Numbered from the stretch's first letter, positions 8,220-17,044 are shown. The stretch is 64,000 bases of DNA from CAYLJV01 sp964510375 (GCA_964510375.1 CAZEBR010000001.1:1-64000), one strand, 5' to 3'. Numbers and translations: made by a program. The notes: generated by a model from the sequence alone, not told the origin.

Positions 8220-9440
8220 TCAGGATATCTTCTCGAGAGAGATGTAATCCTTCGATGTGCCGTACTTCAGGATCAAGGGAACCAAGAGGGTGGTGGTGAA
8301 CGCCGTGAAGACCAGAAGCGAAAGGTGAGATTCGGTAAGCAGGCCCATCTCCAATCCCAACGAAGCCAAGATGAGTTCCACCGTCCCTCGGCCGTTCATG
8401 CTCATCCCCACGATGAACGATTCGTTTCTGTTGAAACCGGAGAGGGAAGCTCCTCCGCCCGCTCCCAGAAGTTTTCCGACCGTCGCTGCGCCGATGAGCG
8501 CCAACAGGAATAGAGGGAAGTTTTTTATCACGCCGAAGCTCGCTTTCATCGCCACGCTGACGATGAATATGGGGCCCAGAAAACCGTGGCTGAGCATCCG
8601 GAACCGCCTTTTGAGGTCACCGTAGGTTCCGAGGTTAAAAAGGTGCTCGGTTCTGGACTCGGACATGATTTCCTCGCTTATGAAGAGTCCCCCCAAGTAC
8701 GCCCCGATGATAAAGTGCAACCCAGCGAGGGATCCCACTCCGGCGATTAGCAGCCCGAAAACCAGAGCAAGGATAAATCCTTCGCTCCCGGGCCTGGAAA
8801 ACATTGGTCCAATTACGGGATAAACGTAGTAACCTATGAGAAGGACTCCGACGAAAAACGCCGTAACGAGCAGGAGGGAGGTCATTATGCTGACGGCGCC
8901 CAGGTTTGGTTCCGTTATGGAATGTAGGGCTACGCTGAGCAGTATGAAGGAAAGTATGTTGTCCACCATTCCTCCACCCATCATCGTGTAGCCCAGCTTT
9001 GTTTCGAGGATGTCGAAATCGTCGAGTATTCTGGATTTGGTGGCCAGCGAGGTGCCGGATATGGCCAGTGCCATTATAAGAGCTATCCAGATGTTTTCCG
9101 TAAAGTACCATACTACAATTAACCCCAGAGTCAGAGGAACAAATGTTCCGGGGATTCCTATGCTCAGGAATGACTTGGTGTTCTTGCCCAACTCCTTGGG
9201 ATCGGTGGCGAGGCCCGCGTAAAACATCAAAAAGAACATTCCCAGCTTTGCCAGGGTGTCCAATGCCGGGGTCCAAGGAAAGATTGCCCCGGAGTTCCCT
9301 ACCAAACCCAGAACGGATGGTCCTATCACCATTCCGGCCAGTAATTCTCCCAGTATGAAAGGAAAGTTTAACTTCTCGAAAATGAGCCTTACCACCCAAA
9401 CTACGACGAGAATGAAAAGAATGGTGAATATTATATCCAT
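8220..9440 (-). CDS. CPA2-family cation:proton antiporter (Kef/NapA type)
   Basis: 406 residues, about 11-12 membrane helices, no C-terminal TrkA/RCK nucleotide-binding domain. Begins with the family segment F-P-F-I-L-G-E-L-L-A-G-M-V-I-G-P. The helix that normally bears the paired carboxylates reads G-G-M-V-D-N-I-L-S-F, that is D-N where many CPA2 members have D-D. Exchanges Na+ or K+ for H+ across the cytoplasmic membrane. Convergent with the preceding membrane protein, 20 bases apart. Confidence 0.88.
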   Translation of the reverse strand: MDIIFTILFILVVVWVVRLIFEKLNFPFILGELLAGMVIGPSVLGLVGNSGAIFPWTPALDTLAKLGMFFLMFYAGLATDPKELGKNTKSFLSIGIPGTFVPLTLGLIVVWYFTENIWIALIMALAISGTSLATKSRILDDFDILETKLGYTMMGGGMVDNILSFILLSVALHSITEPNLGAVSIMTSLLLVTAFFVGVLLIGYYVYPVIGPMFSRPGSEGFILALVFGLLIAGVGSLAGLHFIIGAYLGGLFISEEIMSESRTEHLFNLGTYGDLKRRFRMLSHGFLGPIFIVSVAMKASFGVIKNFPLFLLALIGAATVGKLLGAGGGASLSGFNRNESFIVGMSMNGRGTVELILASLGLEMGLLTESHLSLLVFTAFTTTLLVPLILKYGTSKDYISLEKIS

Positions 9441-9592
9441 TTTGACCCTTGATTATGTTTTTTTAGGCTGGGGATAAGGATTTTCTGTTCCGGTTTTTAT
9501 CTTTTTCTATTTTTGGATTCAAGTCTTTGTTTCATAGCCAGATGATGCTTACTTTCCCGTTTTAAGTGGAAAAATATGGAGAGCTAAATCCG

Positions 9593-10255
9593 TTACCCGT
9601 CCCTTTCACATTTATCCTTGTAGGAGCAGAAACGGCACTCGAAGTCCATGAAGGGCTCGGACGGGGGCGGGCCGTGCCTTACCAGATCTTCGTGAAGGCT
9701 TTTTATTCTCTCCAGACCCTCCGAGAAGGTACCTTCGGAAAAGGAAATCTCGTGGGATATTACTGACAGGTCTGTCTTTTGGACGTATATGAAGGTGCAG
9801 GAGTCAAGGCCGAGTGCCTTCATGTAGGGATGGACCTGCATGACGTGGTGCTTTGAGGGTCCTTCCTCTCTGAAGCTGATGTTCTTGGTGGATTTTACCT
9901 CGAATATTTTTTCCGGCTCGGCGTTCGGACCGACTACCACTGGGTCCGTCTGTCCGACGACCCTGAAGTCGTCGTAGTCGAGTTCGATTCGAAAGCTGTT
10001 TTTCACGGAGTCGGAACCATAGTGACTGGCCAGGGCTTCCTCGACGAAGTTCTCCACGAGATTTCCCAGCTGAAAGTGTGGGTAGGATCCCTCGCTTTCC
10101 CTTTTTCCGAGCGTGTGCTCGTAGTAGCTTTTCCGGAGGCACTTTCCGAAGTCGGACGCGTGGTATCTGCCGATTTGCCGCTCCCAGAAGCTGTCGTCCC
10201 TGTCGTTGAACTTTTCGTAAAGGTGTTTGGAGATGATTTCGCTGGGGTCTGTCAT
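9593..10255 (-). CDS. Cas4-like PD-(D/E)XK exonuclease with Fe-S cysteines
   Basis: 220 residues of the DUF83/Cas4-like nuclease family. Visible: G-K-C-L-R-K-S-Y-Y (first cluster cysteine and RecB-like motif I), Q-T-D-P-V and E-V-K-S-T (metal-binding D and ExK), Q-V-H-P-Y (QxxxY motif), and a C-terminal C-R-F-C-S-Y-K-D-K-C triad, together four cysteines for a [4Fe-4S] cluster. There is no CRISPR array or other cas gene in the window, so a stand-alone role in DNA end processing or repair is more likely than spacer acquisition. Start ATG 10255. Confidence 0.8.
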   Translation of the reverse strand: MTDPSEIISKHLYEKFNDRDDSFWERQIGRYHASDFGKCLRKSYYEHTLGKRESEGSYPHFQLGNLVENFVEEALASHYGSDSVKNSFRIELDYDDFRVVGQTDPVVVGPNAEPEKIFEVKSTKNISFREEGPSKHHVMQVHPYMKALGLDSCTFIYVQKTDLSVISHEISFSEGTFSEGLERIKSLHEDLVRHGPPPSEPFMDFECRFCSYKDKCERDG

Positions 10256-10376
10256 GTTATTCCCTTCAGTTTTCTCGTGTACTCTATAAACTTCTTCGTG
10301 ATTTCCGAATGGTTTTAACTCCCCGTTGAAAGTACCGTCGAGAGTATCGGGTATAGATGCGCCCGTGGATTTTCCT

Positions 10377-10407
10377 ATGAAAAGTATAAAGGTAATGAAA
10401 AGTATAA
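10377..10407 (+). promoter_or_regulatory. 18-base-spaced direct repeat upstream of the AbrB-like gene
   Basis: The 13-mer ATGAAAAGTATAA occurs at 10377-10389 and again at 10395-10407. The second copy ends 30 bases before the TTG start of the AbrB-like gene. The repeat contains TATA-like GTATAA, so it may be both promoter and operator. Autoregulation by the AbrB-like product is a natural guess but unproven. Confidence 0.5.
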
Positions 10408-10437
10408 CATTTCAGGAAAATAGGAGAGGTTTTCGAA

Positions 10438-10674
10438 TTGAGCGAGAAAGAGAAGAGTGAGCCGAAATTCTATGGGTCCGCATCGGTTGGCTCGAAGGGC
10501 CAAATAGTGATACCTTCCGATCTGAGGGAGGATATAGGTATAGATCCTGGCGATAAGTTGCTATTTCTTACAAAGTCCGACGAGGAAAGTGGTTTCGGTG
10601 TCGTAAAGCCGAGGGCTCTGCTAGAAATGGAAGAGAAATTGAACGAGTTGAAGAAAAAAATCGAGGAGGAGTAG
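10438..10674 (+). CDS. SpoVT/AbrB-like DNA-binding regulator
   Basis: 78 residues. The swapped-hairpin AbrB domain is seen in S-V-G-S-K-G-Q-I-V-I-P-S-D-L-R-E-D-I-G-I with D-P-G-D following; a lysine-rich helix ends the protein. Start TTG 10438 has a strong ribosome site (GGAGAGGT) 6 bases upstream; no ATG is available. The stop is 4 bases before the ABC ATPase gene, so regulator and exporter form one operon. Likely a local autoregulator of the exporter. Confidence 0.86.
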   Translation: MSEKEKSEPKFYGSASVGSKGQIVIPSDLREDIGIDPGDKLLFLTKSDEESGFGVVKPRALLEMEEKLNELKKKIEEE

Positions 10675-10678
10675 GCGC

Positions 10679-11662
10679 ATGATTGCGATAAGGACCGAGG
10701 CCTTGACGAAGGAGTACGACGGCTTGAAGGCCGTCGATGACGTAAGCTTGGAGATCGAAGAGGGTGAACTGTTTGGACTTCTTGGTCCCAATGGTGCGGG
10801 CAAAACAACTCTGGTTCATATGCTTGCGACGGTGACTTCCCCGACGTCCGGCAGTGCGGAGGTCGCGGGAAAGGGCATAGGGGAAGACCCCACTGCAGTC
10901 CGATCCTCTATCGGGATAATATTTCAAGATCCTTCCTCCGACGAGCAACTTACGGGCAGGGAGAACTTGGATTTTCACGGCAGAATGTACGGCATACCGA
11001 AAGAAAGGAGAGAGCGGAGGACGCAAGAACTATTGGAAATGGTGGATCTGGAGGACAGGGCCGAGGACCTAGTGAAGGAATACTCCGGGGGAATGAGACG
11101 CCGCCTCGAGCTAGCAAGGGGATTTCTTCACAAGCCCGAGATACTATTTCTGGACGAACCTTCTCTCGGTTTGGACCCACAAACTAGGAGGAAGATATGG
11201 GATTACATTCAAAAATTGAACGACGCCGAGGGGGTTACCATGGTACTCACTACTCATTACATGGAAGAGGCCGACTATTTGTGTGGTCGGGTCGGTATCA
11301 TAGACCACGGGGAGATTATAGCCCTCGACACGCCGGAGAATCTAAAAAGTGAGCTCGGTGGAGATGTAATCAATTTGGAGGCCGAGGAGAAGGAGAAAGC
11401 CGCCGAGCTTTTGGAAGATGTCGATAGCGTGAAGAAGATAAAGTTAACGGATGAAGGCTTGCAGCTTAGTGTCGACGATGGAAAGGGATCGATTCCCAGG
11501 GTGCTCACGATCGCTCAAAATAACGGCGTTCGGATCAAGTCCGTGGGATTGAGAACTCCCACTTTGGAGGACGTGTTCATACACCATACGGGCCGGAGGA
11601 TCAGGGAAGAGAAAGCCGGTGCGAAGGAAAGAGAAAGGATGAAGAGGAGGGCACAGAGGTGA
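10679..11662 (+). CDS. ABC-2 exporter ATP-binding protein (DrrA-like)
   Basis: 327 residues. Walker A G-P-N-G-A-G-K-T-T, signature Y-S-G-G-M-R-R-R-L-E-L-A-R, Walker B I-L-F-L-D-E-P, D-loop S-L-G-L-D, and H-loop T-T-H-Y-M-E-E. A C-terminal domain of about 90 residues follows, as in DrrA-type daunorubicin/lipid exporters, and ends in a very basic tail. Pairs with the permease that begins 4 bases later. The cargo is unknown; this class exports drugs, lipids or polysaccharides. Confidence 0.93.
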   Translation: MIAIRTEALTKEYDGLKAVDDVSLEIEEGELFGLLGPNGAGKTTLVHMLATVTSPTSGSAEVAGKGIGEDPTAVRSSIGIIFQDPSSDEQLTGRENLDFHGRMYGIPKERRERRTQELLEMVDLEDRAEDLVKEYSGGMRRRLELARGFLHKPEILFLDEPSLGLDPQTRRKIWDYIQKLNDAEGVTMVLTTHYMEEADYLCGRVGIIDHGEIIALDTPENLKSELGGDVINLEAEEKEKAAELLEDVDSVKKIKLTDEGLQLSVDDGKGSIPRVLTIAQNNGVRIKSVGLRTPTLEDVFIHHTGRRIREEKAGAKERERMKRRAQR

Positions 11663-11666
11663 TTTT

Positions 11667-12431
11667 GTGGAAGGTGGAGTAATCTATTCGCTTTGGCTGA
11701 GGGACATGAAGCAGTACCTTCGGGCGAAGAGCAGAATAATAACCTCGCTGGTCATGCCGCTCTTGTGGATGGGGATCATAGGGGTCGGATTGAACTCTTT
11801 TATTTCGGGAATGCCGGGAGCCGGATTTAATTACCTCGTCTTCATGGCCCCGGGGATCGTCGGAATGACGATGTTGTTTACAAGTACCTTTTCAGGGATG
11901 TCCGTGCTGTGGGACAAGCAGTTCGGTTTCATGAAGGAGATACTCGTCGCTCCCGTTTCTAGGTTGCAAGTGATGTTAGGAAAGGTTCTGGGAGGAGCCA
12001 CCATAGCGATTATGCAGGGCATACTGGTTCTAGTAATCGCGTTTCTCTTTGGGGTGCCCGTTCCCGGGCTATTCGGGATCGGCCTGGCACTCGTTTTAAT
12101 GCTGCTCATTTCCTTCTCCTTTGTCAGCATAGGCCTCATCTTTGCGACTCGTATGGAGGACCCTCAGAGCTTCCCCATGGCCATGAATTTCTTTATTATG
12201 CCGATGTTTTTCCTCTCGGGGGCCATATATCCGATTAGCACGGCCCCCTCTTGGCTGAGCACGATTGCGTATTTTAACCCATTGGCCTACGGCGTCGATG
12301 GGCTGAGGATAGCCATTCTCGGGAACTACGAGTCCTTCTTTTCTCTCCCGGTCGACTTGGGGGTGCTTTTCGGTTTCACGGTTTTGATTATCCTTCTGGG
12401 GATACACTTCTTTGACGACATCGAAATTTAG
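11667..12431 (+). CDS. ABC-2 type permease (DrrB-like)
   Basis: 254 residues, six membrane helices. Family features: F-M-A-P-G-I-V-G-M-T-M-L in helix 2 and the loop K-E-I-L-V-A-P-V-S-R, which couples to the ATPase. GTG 11667 sits 4 bases after the ATPase stop, with the GGAGG-like site inside the ATPase end. Third gene of the AbrB-ABC operon; no further gene follows in the operon. Confidence 0.92.
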   Translation: MEGGVIYSLWLRDMKQYLRAKSRIITSLVMPLLWMGIIGVGLNSFISGMPGAGFNYLVFMAPGIVGMTMLFTSTFSGMSVLWDKQFGFMKEILVAPVSRLQVMLGKVLGGATIAIMQGILVLVIAFLFGVPVPGLFGIGLALVLMLLISFSFVSIGLIFATRMEDPQSFPMAMNFFIMPMFFLSGAIYPISTAPSWLSTIAYFNPLAYGVDGLRIAILGNYESFFSLPVDLGVLFGFTVLIILLGIHFFDDIEI

Positions 12432-12535
12432 GGTCTTTATGAACCTCGGATTAGAATGAAAAGGGTGGTTCGGCGCGTTTATCTCTCGGCCCCGGGCTTA
12501 ACTGATTTAACTTCCAAATTTAGAGTTATTAGTGT

Positions 12536-13378
12536 ATGTTTAGAATAGGGGCGCACGTTTCCATTTCGGGAGGTTATCATAAGGCGGTAGACCGAGAAGT
12601 CGAGCTGGGAGGCAACTGTGGGCAGATTTTTGCGGGATCTCCTCGGGGTTGGAAGGTGAGCCAGCCCGATGATGAGGAAGCCAAAAGTTTCATCCAAAAG
12701 ACGAAAGAGGAAGGCGTAGATCCTTGGGTGGTTCACGGCACTTATCTAATAAACTTCGCCACTCCGAAAGAGGACTTGGCCGAAAAGTCCGTAAACACCG
12801 TGCAGGGCGAGCTTGATGCCGCAGAGAAGCTCGATATTGATTACTACGTTTTTCACCCCGGAGCACATACCGGTGCCGGGGAGGAGAAGGGCATTCATAA
12901 TATCGCAAAGAGGCTGTCGAGGCTAGATATACCCGATGGTGTCAGGCTCCTGCTAGAAAATACTGCCGGAAAGGGTACTACTCTGGGAAAGACGTTTGAC
13001 CAACTCGACAGGATGGTTAGTCTATCTGACTACGATTATTCGGACATTGGCGTCTGCCTCGACACCTGCCATATGTACTCTGCCGGTTACGATATAGGTG
13101 AGAACCAGGGGCTCGAGGAAATGCTGAGGAGCGTCGACGAGATAGTAGGCCTGAATAATGTTTCAATTCTGCATCTCAACGATTCGAAGCACCCCTACGA
13201 CTCGGAAAAGGATGAACACGAACACATCGGCGAGGGGGAGATCGGGGAGGAGGGCTTTAGACTTTTCGTAAACCATGAAGATTTGAGGGAGAAGCCGATG
13301 GTTCTTGAGACTCCGGTAAACGATAAGGGATTCGCTTGGAACATAGAAAAGTGTAGGGAATTACGGAAGGGGGAGTAG
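12536..13378 (+). CDS. nfo: endonuclease IV (AP endonuclease)
   Basis: 280 residues, TIM-barrel zinc enzyme that cuts 5' to abasic sites in base-excision repair. Family blocks seen: start G-A-H-V-S-I-S-G-G, E-N-T-A-G-K-G-T, V-C-L-D-T-C-H-M-Y-S-A-G-Y-D, H-L-N-D-S-K-H-P and H-E-H-I-G-E-G-E-I-G, covering the zinc-binding Glu, His and Asp residues. No clear ribosome site precedes ATG 12536, suggesting a leaderless or short-leader transcript. Single gene. Confidence 0.95.
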   Translation: MFRIGAHVSISGGYHKAVDREVELGGNCGQIFAGSPRGWKVSQPDDEEAKSFIQKTKEEGVDPWVVHGTYLINFATPKEDLAEKSVNTVQGELDAAEKLDIDYYVFHPGAHTGAGEEKGIHNIAKRLSRLDIPDGVRLLLENTAGKGTTLGKTFDQLDRMVSLSDYDYSDIGVCLDTCHMYSAGYDIGENQGLEEMLRSVDEIVGLNNVSILHLNDSKHPYDSEKDEHEHIGEGEIGEEGFRLFVNHEDLREKPMVLETPVNDKGFAWNIEKCRELRKGE

Positions 13379-13440
13379 CCATCCTTCCGGGCTAAAATCT
13401 TATTCAGTTTTGCCGGCGATAAGTTCTTTTCAGGTTTCCA

Positions 13441-13815
13441 TCAATTTGCTTGGTTTTGGAGGAGTTTTTCTATTTTTTCCTTTAACTCTTTCAATTTGAA
13501 CGGTTTTATTATGTAATCCTTCGCGCCACATTCTAGACATTTATCCAATAAGTCCCTCTGGGGTACTCCCGTGACGATAAGGCTTTCCGACTCTATTTCA
13601 GTTTCAGACATTTTTTTGAGCAGTTCATCTCCTTTTATGTCCGGTAAGTTGATGTCCAGCAAAATTATATCAGGTTCCGTCTCCTTGAACTTTTCAAACG
13701 CAATTTCTCCGTTTTTCGCTTCCACTATTTCTAGGTTTTCATATTCTTCGAGGGCTTTTGTTAGAATTTCGCGCATGTAAGAGGAATCGTCTACTATTAG
13801 AGCCGTTTTACTCAA
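13441..13815 (-). CDS. CheY-like receiver-domain protein
   Basis: Single receiver domain of about 124 residues: acidic pair V-D-D near the N-terminus, phospho-acceptor Asp in I-I-L-L-D-I-N-L-P-D, Thr in L-I-V-T-G-V, and Lys in Y-I-I-K-P-F. No output domain. The frame is open upstream to 13893, but the fold begins at TTG 13815, which has GGGGAT 4 bases before it, and the upstream residues look untranslated. No histidine kinase is encoded in the window, so its phosphodonor must lie elsewhere. Confidence 0.83.
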   Translation of the reverse strand: MSKTALIVDDSSYMREILTKALEEYENLEIVEAKNGEIAFEKFKETEPDIILLDINLPDIKGDELLKKMSETEIESESLIVTGVPQRDLLDKCLECGAKDYIIKPFKLKELKEKIEKLLQNQAN

Positions 13816-14143
13816 TTTATCCCCGTTGCATGTAGTAAAAGAGGTACGATAAAATAAATTTTTTTCATCATTTCTACGTGGATTACTTGTCATTTTTTAA
13901 AAATTTTACAGTTTTTTAATTCATCATGGTTTCTGTTATTGAAATTTTCTAACGGATATGGGGTTTGATTGAGAACTAGGAGATACGCAGAAAGGAGTAA
14001 AACCCTTTCAAAGCTATTGATCCCGATAATTAACTCTTTTTGTATTATTTATTTAAATCAATGTACATCTTTTAATCAAAAAATTTAATTAAGGTTTTCA
14101 ATTGTTCTATTATTTATTAAATATGATAATCAGACTTTGATAA

Positions 14144-15118
14144 TTGTTTGAAAATATTTTTATTCTTATTTTTAGGTTTAAGATAATTAGGAGCGTTTGT
14201 ATTATAATAAGGATTTTGGAGGGGAATAAAATTAAAAATCCTCTTCTTTCCGGGTTGAGGGCGTTCAAAGTAAGTTTTGAGGCGAGGTGGAGGGAGGTCA
14301 GTTTGTATGTGGTATTTCTACTTGTAGCTCTTCTCGTAACGACTTTAACCTCAGGTGCAAATTTAATAAATCTAGGAAAGACTTCTGCAATTTTAGTGCC
14401 TGCTTGGGTTTTCCTGGGTCTTGCGATGTACTCCTTTAACGATCTATTTGATGAGGAGGTGGATGAAAAAAATGACCGTGACCTTCCTCTTTCAAGCGGA
14501 AAAGCCAAAAAATCAGAGATAATGACCGTGATTTTAATTTCGTCCCTGATATCTACCTTTCTAACCTCAATTTTGGGTTTAAAGGTATTGTTGGCTTGTC
14601 TGGTGTGTATAGGACTTGGTATTATGTATTCCGCCCCTCCTGTGGAATTGAAGAGAAGAATTTTTGGAAAACCTATTGTAGTGTGCATGGGAAACTTATT
14701 TTCTTACGTGGCCGGAGTTTTTTCCTTGGGGAGTTTTAATCCATTACATCTTTTTATACTCCTATTCATGGGTGTGCACTATTTTTTGAGTGCGTCGGTA
14801 ACTGATTTGAGGGACGTGGAAGGAGATAAACTTGATAATCGTTCCAATCTTCCACTTCTGATTGGCAGAAAACGCACGGCGGATATAGTTATAGTTTCGT
14901 TTGCGATCTTACCGTTTTCTGCGTTGATAGGTTACATTTACTTCGGATTTAATCTGATGTTCATTTTTTTACTGGGATTGCTAGCTGCATTGAATATTTC
15001 GAAGCTTTTAAAGTACCGTTATAATTCTAGAAGAGGAAATATTTGTGGGGAAGCAATAATAAGGGTTTTCTTGTCGGTTTATACCTATCCCGTAGTTTTT
15101 GCCCTCGGCCTTTTGTAA
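14144..15118 (+). CDS. UbiA-family prenyltransferase
   Basis: Membrane prenyltransferase with about 8-9 helices and both Asp-rich motifs: N-D-L-F-D-E-E-V-D after helix 2 and D-L-R-D-V-E-G-D-K-L-D after helix 6, which bind Mg2+ and the prenyl diphosphate. It differs from the DGGGP synthase at 49.5 kb, so it may make a quinone, heme or other prenylated product. The start is uncertain. The first 29 codons are AT-rich and unlike the family; the only good ribosome site (GGAGGGG, 14218-14224) is 6 bases ahead of an in-frame ATT at 14231. No ATG lies in that region. Confidence 0.83.
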   Translation: MFENIFILIFRFKIIRSVCIIIRILEGNKIKNPLLSGLRAFKVSFEARWREVSLYVVFLLVALLVTTLTSGANLINLGKTSAILVPAWVFLGLAMYSFNDLFDEEVDEKNDRDLPLSSGKAKKSEIMTVILISSLISTFLTSILGLKVLLACLVCIGLGIMYSAPPVELKRRIFGKPIVVCMGNLFSYVAGVFSLGSFNPLHLFILLFMGVHYFLSASVTDLRDVEGDKLDNRSNLPLLIGRKRTADIVIVSFAILPFSALIGYIYFGFNLMFIFLLGLLAALNISKLLKYRYNSRRGNICGEAIIRVFLSVYTYPVVFALGLL

Positions 15119-15144
15119 GTTCGAAGTGGAAAATCTTCGATATG

Positions 15145-16035
15145 CTAGAATATGTTTTCCTTTATTATTTCCGAGGCAGAATTTTCTTCTATTCCTTCGT
15201 ACAGGTCCTCAAATAGTTCTTTAAATGTTTTATATATTTCTTCGCCTTCCAATATTATCCCTAGGAAAAATTTGTCCGGAATCATAGGATTTTGTATTTC
15301 GACCCCAATCATTTTGCCGTCTTTGAGGATGAAACTGTAGGGCAAGCTCCGACAAACCCGTGTGGAACCTTCTGAAATCCTTGTAAAACTTTCAAGATCT
15401 TCGGAGTTCCAGAGTGCTCTCAAGAATTCGCCTGCCTGAGAGAGAGCGTTATGGGTAATTATTCCTTTGTAATTCATGCTATCATCGATCTCGGTCAATG
15501 TTTTGATTATGCGATGATCCGCGTAATTGGTGGCAAGGTATATCTCTTCTTCCGCATTTTTTACCATCCGAACAAGCTTGTTTCTGAGTTCTTTGTAGTC
15601 GTTGATTACGTTCAGTAACTTGGTCCGTTTCAACTTCACGTCGGACAAGAAAGGTTTCTTGTTGAGGAATTCTCTTGCTTTTTCTTTTTCTTCTTCCGGA
15701 ACCTCCTTGCGGTCTCGTATGCTCCGAGCGAACTCTATAGTGTCGCTGTTCTCCGCCAACTTTTCCATGTTAAGTATTATTTCGTAGACCTGTTTGCCCA
15801 ACTCAGTTTGAACGTATTCTCCTCCGGTCTTTTTTATGAGACCGAGGTTTTTCAGAGATCTAAGGCGGGAATAGTATTGTCTCTTGGAAAGATCAAATTT
15901 TTCCCACCTATTTTGTCCGGGTTTTAGGCCGGATTCGCACGCTTTTAAAAGATGTGTGGATCCTTCTTTTGATATCGTTGAGAGAACCTTCTCTCTGAAA
16001 TCTGAATTATTTTCTATACTCTCCTTAATTGACAT
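15145..16035 (-). CDS. winged-helix transcriptional regulator with C-terminal sensor-like domain
   Basis: About 296 residues from ATG 16035; an upstream in-frame ATG at 16089 lies inside the preceding receiver gene. An N-terminal winged helix (about 20-95) has S-K-R-Q-Y-Y-S-R-L-R-S-L-K-N-L-G-L-I. The rest contains Y-L-A-T-N-Y-A-D-H-R and R-V-C-R-S-L-P-Y-S-F-I-L-K-D-G-K, as in the methanogen-type HTH/DUF1724 regulators. It overlaps the receiver gene by 11 bases, so the two are translationally coupled and may form a response pair: receiver plus separate DNA-binding output. Confidence 0.75.
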   Translation of the reverse strand: MSIKESIENNSDFREKVLSTISKEGSTHLLKACESGLKPGQNRWEKFDLSKRQYYSRLRSLKNLGLIKKTGGEYVQTELGKQVYEIILNMEKLAENSDTIEFARSIRDRKEVPEEEKEKAREFLNKKPFLSDVKLKRTKLLNVINDYKELRNKLVRMVKNAEEEIYLATNYADHRIIKTLTEIDDSMNYKGIITHNALSQAGEFLRALWNSEDLESFTRISEGSTRVCRSLPYSFILKDGKMIGVEIQNPMIPDKFFLGIILEGEEIYKTFKELFEDLYEGIEENSASEIIKENIF

Positions 16036-16570
16036 TTTTTCCAATACCTGACGGAACTCTATGGGGTGCTTTTTTCTGATTGGGCCCAATGTCTGAACGG
16101 TCGTGGTCAGTATCTTCCAAGTGATCGTTGTGGCTTTCTTGGGGGAAATATATACCTAATCCGTTCTCGATCATATTTTGCATGCGGTGATATCTGACTT
16201 CTTGGATTGTTGCTTGGGCCAATATTTCATACAAGGTTCTTGGGTCCCCTGCTTTACGGAAATATCTATTTGCCCCTGATTTTAAGGCTTTTAGAGCCAA
16301 TTCTTCTCGACCCTTACCCGTGAAGATAATAATTGGAATTCCATATCCCTTTTTTCTCAGTTTCCTTAGTAGTTCTATCCCCGTCATCCCGGGCATTTGA
16401 TAATCAGTTATGACTGCGTCATAGTTTTCCTCTTTGATTTTTTCTAATCCTTCTTCACCAGAACTAGCAGTTTCTAAAACCAGGCAGTCTCTCTCTTCTT
16501 CTAGGAAAAGTTTCCCTTGCTTCAGTATGTCCGGATCATCATCGACGAGGAGAACCTTCATATTTTGCAC
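16025..16570 (-). CDS. response-regulator receiver protein
   Basis: 181 residues. Residues 1-122 are a receiver: V-D-D-D-P near the start, phospho-acceptor Asp in A-V-I-T-D-Y-Q-M-P-G-M, Thr in I-F-T-G-K-G, and Lys replaced in Y-F-R-K-A-G, where K sits one place later than usual. The last 60 residues are charged and rich in His/Asp, without a known output domain. Start ATG 16570. First gene of a two-gene operon with the winged-helix regulator; its promoter carries an inverted repeat (16577-16596). Confidence 0.85.
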   Translation of the reverse strand: MQNMKVLLVDDDPDILKQGKLFLEEERDCLVLETASSGEEGLEKIKEENYDAVITDYQMPGMTGIELLRKLRKKGYGIPIIIFTGKGREELALKALKSGANRYFRKAGDPRTLYEILAQATIQEVRYHRMQNMIENGLGIYFPQESHNDHLEDTDHDRSDIGPNQKKAPHRVPSGIGKNVN

Positions 16571-16576
16571 CTACGT

Positions 16577-16627
16577 GATTATCAGGATTGATAATCAAAG
16601 ATGATAATATGATCCTAAGTATATAAA
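16577..16627 (-). promoter_or_regulatory. TATA box and inverted repeat upstream of the receiver operon
   Basis: On the minus strand a TATA box TTTATATA (16627-16620) predicts a transcription start about 25 bases downstream, near 16597. Directly after it lies GATTATC-6-GATAATC (16577-16596), a 7-base inverted repeat, followed by a third related GATAAT (16602-16607). Placement at the start site suggests a repressor-type operator. Confidence 0.5.
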
Positions 16628-17044
16628 GTTTGTGAAAAAATAGGATATTTTCACATAAAATGTAACATATTCCGGACTATTTTCCTTATTCGTGATTATA
16701 TCTATGGCTGGTGGCATCGCTAGTGTAGATATATTTTTGCTATTTTGTCCGTCCGCAGCGATTTTAAGTTTAATTTTTTCTTCGGGCCGATCATGAATCT
16801 GCTCCCCCTTTCGGCGAAACTCTATTCATTTGGTCGGCTCGCGTGAATTGTTTGCTGGGTCGTGAACTATTATTCTGACGGTAATGACCCTCAACCAAAT
16901 GACAATTTTTGTCTAACTCAGTTTTTTGTTCCAAAATCTTCCGATTTTTTTATAAAAGAAAAAAATAATTTTCATAATCTTTAAATACCATAAGAACAAA
17001 CAAATAAATGAGAACATCGCTCTTTCTAGACATTTTTTGTCGGA
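16628..17044. other. intergenic region without recognised gene
   Basis: About 420 AT-rich bases between the TFB-like gene's 3' end and the receiver promoter. I see no RNA gene, no repeat array and no convincing protein frame. A short ATG frame from 16792 is stopped after 17 codons. Confidence 0.4.

Noticed and set aside
16792..16845. Small ATG frame in the intergenic region
   Set aside because: Only 17 codons, no ribosome site and no motif.
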